A stretch of 60,229 bases of DNA, from assembly GCA_003988855.1 (NCBI GenBank), contig QYAI01000188.1, positions 1 to 60,229 on the forward strand. Direction: 5' to 3'. Made by a program: the position numbers and the translations under genes. This document shows, one piece after another, positions 21,408-31,540 of this stretch. The notes beneath the pieces were generated by a model. That model ran no database searches. It saw only the letters and a list, made by a program, of their open reading frames with translations, and was not told the origin of the DNA. Within the stretch, counting starts at the first letter, position 1; every line of letters begins with the position of its first letter. Source of the stretch: Arachnopeziza araneosa (Eukaryota; Ascomycota; Leotiomycetes; Helotiales; Arachnopezizaceae).

Positions 21408-22155
21408 GCAATTCAATATCAAAATCGTCGATAGAATGTGTGCTTCTGAATATGAGATGTAGCGGTCTACATAACCTGACCGGGTCGAGGTGAGGGGGTT
21501 GCTGCACAGGGGATGCAATAATTCGGGGCACGCCAGTGTTTGGGTTAAACAAATATCTACTACACATAGATATAAGATTTCAAAAATACCAAGTTATTGT
21601 CTACGTTACTCGTACATTGTTAAAGGCTTTCTCTTCGGAATTGTTTTGAATGTCGAATTTGACATGCGACAATTAAAAGTGTTTTCGACAGTGAGCTCGA
21701 ATCAGTGCGATACCCAGTGCTGGTGATAAACATCTTAAATACCGAGGCGGGCAAAATTCGTCTTCACCGAGCGAAAAAATGAAAACCGCAAAATGTCAAT
21801 CCTCGCCTTCAACAAGCACTAGAAAATTAAACTGCGGAGCTCTTAGATACTCATATTTCATTGTCTAGAATTTTTTCGACTTTAATAGAGTAAGGATTGT
21901 GGTTTTTGAGCTTCGACTTTACGGTCTCCTGACGCTTTGGCGAAGACGAATTTTGCCCGCCTCGTACCAACCGGATCGACATTTAAAAATCAATCAGTCT
22001 GGGTTCAAAATATTTGAGCTGCCATTTTCATATTATGATACATTTTCGCGCATCTTATTATGCTCAACCGACAAATTAAATCCAAAATTCTATGTTTTTC
22101 CCCTTTGCTCTTCAATGCTGATTGTGAGCTCCTTTTCTCTACCCCGCCAGTTCGA
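21408..22155. other. Spacer carrying a MITE
   Basis: Between the MYND gene (5' side) and the 3' end of the MFS gene. It contains the 222-bp inverted-repeat element described separately. The remainder is AT-rich and without coding character. Confidence 0.55.
21743..21964. mobile_element. 222-bp miniature inverted-repeat element (MITE)
   Basis: The first 23 bp (21743-21765, beginning CGAGGCGGGCAAAATTC) and the last 23 bp (21942-21964) are perfect inverted complements. The match continues with a few differences for about ten more bases. The element is flanked on both sides by TAC (21740-21742 and 21965-21967), consistent with a 3-bp, or TA plus chance base, target-site duplication. There is no internal coding capacity. 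Size, perfect TIRs and duplication fit a non-autonomous Tc1/mariner- or PIF/Harbinger-mobilised element. The perfect TIRs suggest fairly recent insertion. Confidence 0.75.
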
Positions 22156-24221
22156 TTAAGAAGAAGCAAATGTACTTCTAGATCTTAACCAAGCTCCATA
22201 CCTCCAAAGATAGAACATACCCGCAACACCAAAACAAGATAATCCTGCCAACAAACTAACACCGCCACCAACCCCAAGATTGATGAACATGGGTCTCGAA
22301 AAGAGCACACACGCAGCCGCAAACGTCGAGCGCGAGAGATCATTAGCTGCAAATAGAGAAGCCGCATATTTCGGATACGAGAGCGGGAGGTAGACAAATA
22401 TGCATTGGAAGATGAGGAAGTTAGCTGCGACCAGAATTGAAGTGCCAATGATGGAGACGATCCAATGAACACTTTCACGTGAAGTCCAACCGAACATGAA
22501 GTATCCGACAGGAAGAAAGATGACGCCAATAAGAGCCGGAACGAGACGGTGCTCAGGTGCACGGAGGCCGTTCTTCTTGATATCTGGAATGAGGTACTTG
22601 AACTGGTAGATCAGGAAGCCGGTCACGGCTATGACACAAGCAACGCCAATGCACAAGAAGGTGAGGCCGATTTCTCCCAGATTGAAATGATAAATGTTAC
22701 CATACACCAACGCTATATGCTAGATTAGCAAACGATCCGTGAATGAAGCCAACTATGAGTCTATTACTCATTCTTGGATCTGGGCGACTCACGAAATACT
22801 TCAAAGAAAGAGTAGTAAATCCCGTATGTAAGAGAGGTCTAGATATCGTTAATTTAATTTGCATGCTACTCGTAAGACATATCACTTACATAGATGTTGG
22901 CGAATGCCACGGCCGGATCCTTGACCATGATCTCAACTGGCTTGATGATAGCATCCCAGAAGATCTCGGAAACAGACAGCTTTTCTTGGTCAATCTCGCT
23001 CTTTGACTTGACGTTTGTGGCTCCTGTTAGTTTTCGGAGTCGTCCAGCTCTTCGTCGAAGGATGTTATCTGTTGACGTCTCCGGAAATAAGAAAAGAAAT
23101 ACGATGACAATTGGGGCGTTTAACCAGGTAATTTCCCACAGGCCCCAGCGCCATCCTTTGGCTTGAACAGCGAATCCGGCCATAACAGGACCGAGGGCTG
23201 GACCCCAGAAACATGCAGCGGTCCAGGACGATAGGTACACTGGCAACTCAAGGAGAGAATACTACCTCAAAGTAAGCATATCATGAAGGCCAGCGGTCAG
23301 AAGACTTACCATGTCACCAACAGTCGCACCTCCATTCGCAAGACATGGACTTCCGAAAAACCCAGTCAAGAATCTCAGCACAAGAAGGCCGGCGTAGTTA
23401 TCAACCACAGCGGTCGGGATAGACAAGATGACAAAGAGGCCAAAAGTAGGGATGTAAACCCAATTACGACCAATAGCAGCAATTTCACTCAGCGGCGCCC
23501 AAATCAAAGGTCCAACTCCGTACCCCAGAACATACATCGCCAGACCAAGAGCCGCAGGTGTAGCACCAACATGGAAACGCTCCATCACACCCTGTTCACC
23601 TGGCACATACATGCTGGAAGATCCATAGACCGCTAGGGAATATGCACACAACTGCAGCAAGACTACCGCCTTCGTGTGATACGTCCAATTCTGTGGGTTT
23701 GCTGGGTCATCAGTCGTGTACCAATCAACCAAGATGGTCCCATCGGCAGTCTTGGTTGGAGCAATAGCGATGGACTTTGTCTTCTCGACTTCGAGAGCTT
23801 GCTCGACGTCGAAACGCTCGCGCGTGTACGCGCCTGTTGACGTTCTTGTGAGGGTCTTGTGCAGCCCTAGATTATTGTTGTGGTTGACATCGCGATCAGC
23901 TGCTGTGTGTATTGGTTCAATATGAGCAGGAGCTGGATCCTCTGTATCATCATCGTCGCCATTTTCGTCAGATTCTTCTTTGTCGGCCTTGTCATTCTGG
24001 TTTGGAGTTTCTGCAATTTTTTCGTCCAACGCTGCTGGAGCGGTTTCCTCCTTTAGAAGGGCTTCCTGCCTTCTATCAACTTCATTCTATGTAAAATTGT
24101 GGAGAGAACGTACTAAAGGTGCCCAGTGGAAACCTTCCTTTTCCTCGGGATAGAGTAGAATTTTATTCTTCGTGACATATCTTAAAATTTGACCCACGGC
24201 CGATTCTCTGAAAATATCCAT
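22156..24221 (-). CDS. MFS drug:H+ antiporter, DHA1 (FLR1/CAF5-like)
   Basis: Five exons (24114-24221, 23310-24065, 22890-23261, 22793-22838, 22156-22712) join in frame to 612 residues. The N-terminus MDIFRESAVGQILR...LLYPEEK is typical of FLR1-type transporters. A cytosolic acidic region (about 55-72) precedes twelve predicted helices with PLIWAPLSEIAAIGRNWVY (loop 2-3), LTGFFGSPCLANGG, GPALGP (motif C type) and the joint FEVFPLVYGNIYHFNLGEIG, which only splicing produces. The C-terminal YGAWLRSRSTFASS also fits. Family members export azoles, benomyl, caffeine and other toxic compounds across the plasma membrane. The natural substrate is unknown. Intron 1 is taken as 48 nt; an earlier AG would give an implausible 27-nt intron. 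Confidence 0.9.
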
Positions 24222-24850
24222 GATGGAAAGTCAAGATACGCCAGTCTGATCTGGAAGCTTGTTTTGGGCGTGAGAATGTGATGAGAGAGTCTGGACACGA
24301 AAGGACAGTAAGCCCACTCCCTATATGTTATAAATGTTTACTATTCCAACAACCCTGTTATGATTTATAACCGTCTCACATCAACCTTGGCGGCTCCACG
24401 AGGCTCTATAATTGATCGGCGATAACTTTCGGCGCAGCCAAGGAGCTGATATTATAAGGATTGAACGATCAGTAAACATCTCTGTACTCCCTTTTAGGTA
24501 ATTTCGGCTTAGCGAGAGCATTAATCATCAAGCCATTGAAGGGTAATTGGAGTATTAATGAAGTGCCAAGTGGGTTCCATGAGTAAACGTCGCTTCTAAG
24601 CACTAGACATGGATGAATTAGCCTCTTACTCATCTCTCGCACATCCTAAAGAAATGTGATAGGTCATGGAGAGGGCAGTCACGTGTGTTGTCGGCCGCCG
24701 TCATCTGAGAGAGAACTGGAATTGATTTAATAAACCTACACGTAGCCCTATCGATTATTTAATCTCACCGAGATATCAAATGGCAGGTTAATTTGTCCCA
24801 ATCTGAAGGAACACCATCAAGACGGCCGAATATCTACGGAGGTACTGCAG
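24222..24850. other. Upstream region of the MFS gene
   Basis: AT-rich promoter region between the MFS start and the 3' end of the DUF6594 relic. No ORF or repeat of note. Confidence 0.45.
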
Positions 24851-25949
24851 TCAGCATTTAGCTTTCACCTCACCTGAGTCAACATACCCTGCAACGGCGG
24901 CCAGAACCTCATACGGCTTTGCAACGCTGGCATAACTAATCATTCCCAGAAATGCCACGATGAGAGCTGTAATACATGCCAATTTCTCAACATCGTCGAT
25001 AGCACATCCAAAATCCACATCGGAGCTATCGGTATGCCCACGCCCACTACAATGATCATAAGTGTGACAAAGTTGTCGATTCTCTTGTCCGAGGTGTAAG
25101 TAATTACATTTTTGTCATAAATCGGAAGTTCAGGCTTGTCGTGGTCTTTCCACAATCGGTTGATCCGAAATCGACGAGAGCGCTCAAGCAGCCGCCGTAA
25201 CCGCGTCTTCTCTTTGGGTCCACTGAAAATAGATCGAGTTTGTGTTTTAGGTAGTTTGATTCTTCCGGTGAGATGGCGCGGTATTCGTGGTTCCAGTGCC
25301 AGTTCTCCAAGGATCGGATATCATGCGCTGATGGCTGGGGATGTTTTCTTGCTTCAGTTTGCTGCAGTACGAATTCATCTTGATCCACAATCAGCTCATC
25401 CTCCTTCATCTTAGACATGTGAAACTCACTATATCGGGTTATCGCTTTGCATAAGCGATCTAGTGCTATGTTCCGGTCAACTTCCTCATCCCTGAAAGTT
25501 CCATTATTCACATCCACCATCTCTCTGCGACTGTACTTTTTGTCCAGTGACAACAGTTCATCTTCCAGTTGCGTTACTTTGTCCTAGAGCATCAACGCAA
25601 CCCTTACGCTCACAGCGCCGAATCGCCGTAGGACGAAAAAATCTTTCTCCGAGGCGATGAATTGAGAATACCCTTCGTAACCGATATACTTCCAGGGTTT
25701 CTCATCAACCTCCTCCTGAGTCAGAATATGAGTCTCAGCTGAGATTCGTGGGGGTGGGAGGATAGGAAGTTTTCGATCCTTCTCCCTCTCTGTTTGGAGG
25801 TGATTGCGCGTGCTGATGTGATGCTGCAGCATCTTTCGCGACATGTCCTGCGATACCTTGTCGATGCGACGTTGTGTCGTTGACATTGGGATCTCGAACG
25901 AGAACCTCGCCAGCCCGGCCCTCGGGGACAGCCACTGAACAAGTCCCAC
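24851..25949 (-). pseudogene. DUF6594-domain membrane protein, inactivated
   Basis: The DUF6594 pattern is recognisable from end to end: GYSQFIASEKDFFVLRRF, then LEDELLSLDKKYS, then the long helical middle, LRRLLERSRRFRINRLW, SDKRIDNFVTLMIIVVG (membrane), APMWIL, and LACITALIVAFLGMISYASV (membrane). It is broken by an in-frame TAG at 25584-25586 exactly where the family has Gln, by a frame change in an A run near 25213, and by another near 25000. The TAG is compatible with a CAG-to-TAG transition. The N-terminal start is also unclear. Fungal DUF6594 proteins are membrane proteins of unknown role. The 3' end lacks the last expected membrane helix. Confidence 0.75.
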
Positions 25950-26448
25950 ATCAGCGCTGATGGGGATTGGAATCGTAACTTTGATTTATTCAGGATGATT
26001 TGTTTCTGCCATTTCGGACAGCCTATTGCGCACAACCACTCACGAGATAGAGCTAGGGTTAGGGCAGGACTGCGAGCTAGTTAGTCAGCAAGACTAGTGT
26101 TCTTTCAAGAACTAGCACATTATTTAACAATAAATCAGCTTTTTCCTGAATTCATCTCGTCTCCCAATAACCAGTTAGTCATGAAATGCCACGCTACAAC
26201 ATGGGCATTGAGGCTGTACATTTATTGAAGCATCTGGAAATCCAGAGTGGCAGTGTTAGTTAGGCGTTTCCATCCAGCATGACATCATTCTCAGCTTGAC
26301 AGATCCACTGTAGCTTGACATCCTGCATTGGCTAGCGGACAACACTTCCCAAGCCTTGCGACTTCATAACATTTTATCAACTTTATAGGTATTCAGATCG
26401 CCACACGCACTCGTTTGTTTATCTCAAAATATCTCTTCCTCATCAGTC
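25950..26448. other. Spacer before the first Cys-headed disordered gene
   Basis: Contains possible 5' remnants of the DUF6594 relic (about 25950-26035) and the promoter of the plus-strand gene. No independent gene or repeat seen. Confidence 0.4.
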
Positions 26449-26934
26449 ATGTGTTTGCTTTGTTTTATATGCGGGAGAAACCAGCCAGGAACTGCAAACG
26501 TCGATCGGCGCTCAATTTCAGACCAGACACCGAGGATAAGAGTTCTATCTCCTCTGAGACAACCTCTTCAACCCAAAGACCAGGCGCCATCTTCCCCAGC
26601 ACAACCTGCTGTTGCACCCTTGGAGACTGCAACTATCAATCAGCCCACATCTTCCAATCTCAAGCTAGAGGCAGCAGATCTACCTCCTTCAACAATCCAG
26701 GAGACTGCATATGTAGTTCGGCGCTTATCTTTGGAGAATCCTCGAACCAGGGCTCTACCTTTCCCAGGACAACACGATGCTCACTTGACCGTTGGAAACG
26801 CAGAGGCTCCTCCTCTGTCAACCTTTTCTCTCGCCGAGCTTCCTCCAAATGAGGAACTGACTGGCAAGGTTTCTCCATTCAGGAAAGGGCTGCTACCCTG
26901 GAGGAAGCTGAAAAGTTTACTACAAATTGAGTAA
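26449..26934 (+). CDS. Disordered hypothetical protein with Cys-rich N-terminus (161 aa)
   Basis: An intronless frame. It begins MCLLCFICGR (three Cys in the first eight residues, then a basic residue), a pattern that can be palmitoylated to tether a protein to membranes. The rest is predicted disordered and Pro/Ser/Thr/Gln-rich (PLRQPLQPKDQAPSSPAQP). An internal basic-Ser site, VRRLSLE, fits a basophilic kinase consensus. The C-terminus is basic and hydrophobic (LPWRKLKSLLQIE). A similar Cys-headed start occurs in the gene 570 bp downstream on the same strand. No known family; function unassigned. Confidence 0.5.
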   Translation: MCLLCFICGRNQPGTANVDRRSISDQTPRIRVLSPLRQPLQPKDQAPSSPAQPAVAPLETATINQPTSSNLKLEAADLPPSTIQETAYVVRRLSLENPRTRALPFPGQHDAHLTVGNAEAPPLSTFSLAELPPNEELTGKVSPFRKGLLPWRKLKSLLQIE

Positions 26935-27507
26935 TCATTCAATAGTGCCAATCACGACATTTCATTGCTGTTCACAGGAAACCAGTTGGTTTTTTGATTT
27001 CATCTCTAGCCTATTAATCAAAGGTGCTTGGATTTCTTTGCATCGCGCGTTGAGGGTAAGGGTTGAATCAGAGACATCAACCTCCACGTCGTCTTCAATA
27101 TGCTACCATTCGAGGAGACCAACCACATCCAGTTGTGGTTATTGGTAGTTTGAGCTCCATCAGATACTTTGAGACCAATGACATAGCCAGAAAGTAGTCG
27201 TTCGCTCATCTGAGATCTTGCAGAGCCTCGTCGAACTGCTCTTCCATTGCTCCAGTCACCACTGTCCAATATTGCGTGCTTGTGCAAATCAACCGCACTC
27301 ACGGTCGTAGAGCATCCATGCTAATCCCAACTCGGACCAATCTTTGGTTTTGCCCGTTTGCAAACAAAGAATCAACGTTCCCAAAATGAGAACAATACCA
27401 ACGAATTGTCTTTATCTCGGAATACTAAAGGTCTCTTCTCGAATCCCACTTCCTACGGTATTTCAAAATGTTACCTCGAATCATATGTTGTAAAATAACT
27501 TGGGATA
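26935..27507. other. Spacer between two Cys-headed disordered genes
   Basis: No coding frame with recognisable character. The sequence just upstream of 27508 is AT-rich and presumably carries the next promoter. Confidence 0.4.
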
Positions 27508-28344
27508 ATGTGTTGTTGTGGTCTCTGCAACCTCTGGAGAATTAAAGGAGACGTCATTGCACGGAGAGATTATTCGCCACCAAGAAATTGCAGACCAATC
27601 GCTCGAACCTTGACACATCCTCACAAGCAAACTCGCGCCGTCGAGAATATGCACTCGAATCCGCCAGAAAGAATTCCGCAACGACGTAGCTCAAAAGCTA
27701 TTGCAGAATTTTCTAGGCCAGAAGTCCCGCAAACGACAGAAATAAAGCCAAGGTCAACCACCCAACCGAACCTGCTCCCTAAAATCCCCGAAACACCTTC
27801 TTCGTCATCTCAAATATCTCGAGATATTCCTGTTAGGAGTATCAAGATTCTAGATCGACCTGTTGATTTCGAGACCGAATGGGGTGCCTGCACTATCACA
27901 ACCTGCATGGCTACTCCACCTCCTTCGCCACCTCAACACGGGAGAAGAAATTCACTCCTTGACCCGTTCTCAACAAAAGGGAAAGACATACAAGAAATAG
28001 AGCCCAAAGCGGTGAATACGCCGGTTCAACGTGGAAGGAGAAACTCACTCTTTGATGCTTTCTCGGCGAAAGGGACAGATGTACAGGAGACAAACCGGAA
28101 AGCAGCTGCTGAAGAGGAACTTATGAAACAGAACGCGATTGCGACGAAGGATTTTGTATGGGATACGGTGGATTTGAGGGAGAGGAGGCAGTCTATTTTT
28201 AAGAGTCATAAGGATGGAGGTGAAGAAGAGAACGAGATGGGATTCTGCACCGTGCCGGTCGGGTTTGAGAGTGATTATAGAGAGGAGTTTGGGTTTGCCG
28301 ATTCAAGGAAGAAAGGACGGAGTAGTGGTCAACAGCATGAGTAA
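27508..28344 (+). CDS. Disordered hypothetical protein with duplicated RRNSL motif (278 aa)
   Basis: An intronless frame starting MCCCGLCNLWR, a likely acylated Cys cluster. The body is disordered, Pro/Ser-rich and basic. Two adjacent units 31 residues apart carry the same motif: GRRNSLLDPFSTKGKDIQE (about 145-163) and GRRNSLFDAFSAKGTDVQE (about 176-194). RRNSL is a strong consensus for PKA-type or other basophilic kinases, and phospho-RRNSL sites often recruit 14-3-3 proteins. A third basic-Ser site, ERRQSIF, follows at about 228, and the tail is acidic then basic. The tandem unit suggests internal duplication. Function is unknown; a membrane-tethered signalling scaffold is only a hypothesis. 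Confidence 0.6.
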   Translation: MCCCGLCNLWRIKGDVIARRDYSPPRNCRPIARTLTHPHKQTRAVENMHSNPPERIPQRRSSKAIAEFSRPEVPQTTEIKPRSTTQPNLLPKIPETPSSSSQISRDIPVRSIKILDRPVDFETEWGACTITTCMATPPPSPPQHGRRNSLLDPFSTKGKDIQEIEPKAVNTPVQRGRRNSLFDAFSAKGTDVQETNRKAAAEEELMKQNAIATKDFVWDTVDLRERRQSIFKSHKDGGEEENEMGFCTVPVGFESDYREEFGFADSRKKGRSSGQQHE

Positions 28345-28382
28345 ACAAGAGCATTCTGGATCGTGTAAATTTAAACTCAATG

Positions 28383-29537
28383 CTAATTTCGTAAGTAAAT
28401 CTCAGCATCTGGATCTGAAAATCCTGCGGGAATCAACAATTCATGTCCTGAATTCTTGAAGTAGCTGTAAATCTCCGAGACGCCATGGAAGTATATCATT
28501 AGCACAGTATTAAGAACAGGCCGCAATTCACCGACTTCTTGATCAGTAAAAGGCCGAAGTTGGTTGGAAAATCTGAGCATTAAGGAAGTTTGCGGCGGTT
28601 GCAGTGGTACGGTTGAATCCTTGACTTCTCGATCAAGGATCAGAATGGCGCCGCTGTCTGTGCCGTGCTTCGTCATGGCCTCAATAGCTTTGATGGTAGA
28701 CTCGAGCTGCACGTTTTCTGGGAAAGCCGGAATAAAACATTCTCGCAGCAGGCGAAGGACACGCAAAACTGCTTTTAAATAGTGCGAGTGAAGACCATTG
28801 CACTCGTCATTCTGGTAGTCCTCCCAGCGACCCTTTCTGATGGGCACATAGATTGGGACTGGATCCTCGTCGCTAAGCCCAATAGCAAAGATCCAGCCAG
28901 CGCGGCTGAGATCGTTGCGGGATCTTATCGGGTGTTGGGCGTCGTAACCCCAAGAAGTTTTGATGGTTTCACGATACCAAGGAGGATATCCATCCAGGAT
29001 CAGTTCACATTCCTTCTTTGTCAAGCATCTTTGTAATCGCCCCGAGAGCTTGATTGAAAAGGCTTGGCCTAGTTTATCAAGTTTGTATTCATCCTCGAGG
29101 TCGAAATCGTTATCTGTCAGGTAACGTGGCTCTGAGACGGTAGTGCACAGCGCATATGCGAGCACTATTTTCGCGTCCACTCGCAGATATCTCTTTTTGA
29201 GAGATAGACTCTCGTTCTTGATAGCGTATGACGGACTTCTAAGATGTGATTGCCATGCTTGATTGAAAGCTTGGGATACTGCACCCTGCCAGCCCTGGAC
29301 CTGGCCATGCTGATAGTCGGGGTGACTTTGGCAGATGGGGCAAAGATGTAAGTGGCCAGGAGGAAGGTTGGACCAGAGAAGCATTTCACAACGTCCCGAA
29401 TCAAGATATGAGTTTGCAATCAGCCGTGGCGCTTTCTTTAGATATTTGAATGAGGACACGGCGAGGTTGCTAACGAGAGGGACTGCGGCTACCGCAACAA
29501 CAAGGCCGGCAATAGTGAGCGCCATGTTTGAGTTCAA
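28383..29537 (-). CDS. Membrane-anchored hypothetical protein (384 aa)
   Basis: An intronless frame with an N-terminal hydrophobic anchor (about residues 5-31). A second Met at residue 5 is an equally good start. A CPICQSHPDYQHGQVQGWQ segment at about 66-84 is followed by a long soluble region rich in Trp, Tyr and charged residues: DGYPPWYRETIKTSWGYDAQHPIRSRNDLSRAG at about 185-217 and PIYVPIRKGRWEDYQ at about 230-244. Helices resembling LKAVLRVLRLLRECFIPAFP lead to a conserved-looking C-terminus. The organisation resembles orphan fungal proteins, but I cannot name a family. Convergent with the RRNSL protein, whose 3' end is only about 40 bp away. Confidence 0.6.
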   Translation of the reverse strand: MNSNMALTIAGLVVAVAAVPLVSNLAVSSFKYLKKAPRLIANSYLDSGRCEMLLWSNLPPGHLHLCPICQSHPDYQHGQVQGWQGAVSQAFNQAWQSHLRSPSYAIKNESLSLKKRYLRVDAKIVLAYALCTTVSEPRYLTDNDFDLEDEYKLDKLGQAFSIKLSGRLQRCLTKKECELILDGYPPWYRETIKTSWGYDAQHPIRSRNDLSRAGWIFAIGLSDEDPVPIYVPIRKGRWEDYQNDECNGLHSHYLKAVLRVLRLLRECFIPAFPENVQLESTIKAIEAMTKHGTDSGAILILDREVKDSTVPLQPPQTSLMLRFSNQLRPFTDQEVGELRPVLNTVLMIYFHGVSEIYSYFKNSGHELLIPAGFSDPDAEIYLRN

Positions 29538-31540
29538 ATTTATAGAGAATTCTCGTCTTTGGAAATAAAATAAACTGGAGAATTGTTATAAATCTCGATC
29601 CTTGATACTGACGAACCTCAAGATTTCCGTGTTGCAGCCTAGGAGATAACTTATTTGAAACGGTGATGCTGAGTCATCGAAGCCAAAACATGATTTGAAA
29701 CACGAAAACGCTCCTTGAGAAACCTCTTCCGTTCAAGTCATTTTGGGTCATAATTACCATAAATCACAGGAATGAGTTGCCAAGTAGAACTGCACTTGAC
29801 AGCATCAATTCCTACATCTTTAATGATCCCTTTGCCATGAACCCTCACAACATCTTCCTTTCGCCTGATTGCTGATGCCAAGTCAAACGTGGGATGGATC
29901 ATCTTGGCACAAGGCCAATTTGATCGGTCGATCTAAGTGTCCAAAGATGTTGTGCTACAGGTATGTCCCGGCTTCTTTCATCCACCAAATTATGAGGGTG
30001 TCAGACAATATTAAATCCCAGCAGCTATATCCACCAAAATTCCCTTATGCAGAACAGATGTGATTATTCCGCTCTACTTAGTACCGAAAATACTCACATG
30101 AGCAGCTTCAAGTCTCAAAGGAGACTTCCATGAATCCCTACGTCACGCTAAATATGTGCTTTGTAGCAATGCCATGTGCTTCAACTCCCTAGCTCGAAGA
30201 ATATGGAATCCCATCCATCATCGGTCACCAATACTGAACTTATTTATGGCACTCTTCACATCACACCACACGAGAATTGTGGCAGAAATATCGCTAGTGG
30301 CTGTCCCTCCGGAAACCTCCCGAGACTCGCTCCTGTGGGATTTTCGCAATTGTCGGCGTTGACATGGGATAGTTTGGTGTATTTTTGGGAGTGAGCGATG
30401 AATGAGTGAACCCCCTGGTATTTTCCGTTGGTGGAATGGCGTTGTGACCACAAATAAAGATTGATAGCAACGGGAATCGACTGGAGTACTGTATGGCTAG
30501 TAATTACTTATAGAAAATGATGCCGTACTTCCGCTGTTTATCACCCAAGGATCCCTGAATGTTGGGGAAGCCTTTTTCGCTCTATCACCCTGAGTTCAGC
30601 ACTTCAAATACCTTATCTTACAAATCCAATGGCTGGGATCATTTCGATATCACATGCGGAAGGGAACTAGGCGTTCTCATCAACAGGGACGATATTTATG
30701 CTTTCCGCTACTCGAACACGGAACTTCCACATCCCAAGAGACGCGGCAGACATGGCTTTGTACCCAATCTTTGAAACCAACAACCCGAATCACATACAGT
30801 ATCGCACCACCGATTTATAAAGAATGAATGGGCCTCATGCGTTCAATAAGGGATATTCACGGGCGTTTGCTTGGATGGCGTAGAATGAACCATATCAGAC
30901 CAAAACGGTATCCCGAGAATGTTGACAATATGCAAACTTCCTGACGCGTTCGCGTTCGTGGCGCTTGCCAAAATCGCTTGCGGCAGATTCAACGTGCCGC
31001 TCAGAAAGTCGGAAAGGAGAAGCGGGGATAGTTCCCGTTGTAACAGGCTGTCAGCACGCAAGCTGACATTGATAGCCGGATCGAGCCCAAATATTTGATG
31101 CCTGCGCAGATCATCCGGAACTGAATCGGTCGGTCTTATCTTGGGGCTGGAGTCTTCGAATCGTGCAGAATCTCTTCTCCTTTTCTAGCTTGGAGGAACT
31201 CCTTTTCCAGACCGCAGTCTGAGCAGCGATTTAGTCCCGATGGTTTGGCGCAACTGGCGCCTGCAACACGGTTCACAGAAGTAAGACACGGTACCAAATA
31301 GATTTCAATTCAAGCCACATTTCGTACCTGGATCGCTCAAAAAAGGAAAAATCAATATGGAGAAACGCCCCGCACTGCGCCTCATTGCCGTTCTCGGAAG
31401 AGCAATCTCACTATCTTCACTGTTAGGGGTTCAGTTATCGAGTACATTTGGACCCTTTGTTGATCATTTTCCATCGTTTTCCTCTCTCAACTTTTGTACC
31501 TCTAAAGCTCTCCATTATTCGAAGCCGAAACTCTACCAAA
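29538..31540. other. 2-kb intergenic region, one weak coding-like stretch
   Basis: Divergent promoter region for the membrane-anchored orphan and the rightward 344-aa gene. A minus-strand frame between about 31180 and 30840 is open for roughly 105 codons and ends ...SDMVHSTPSKQTPVNIPY. It has protein-like composition but lacks a good start and any known motif. It could be a relic or a 3' exon of an unrecognised gene. The remaining frames look random. Confidence 0.35.

Noticed and set aside
24087..24113. 27-nt first intron in the DHA1 transporter gene
   Set aside because: Too short for splicing; the next in-phase acceptor gives a normal 48-nt intron.
3511..24221. Secondary-metabolite biosynthetic cluster
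   Set aside because: Oxidoreductases and an efflux transporter are present, but there is no PKS, NRPS, terpene synthase, prenyltransferase or RiPP precursor, and unrelated genes intervene.
25578..25601. 24-nt intron that would remove the in-frame TAG of the DUF6594 gene
   Set aside because: Far below the 43-nt minimum intron size seen in this window, and it would delete conserved residues.
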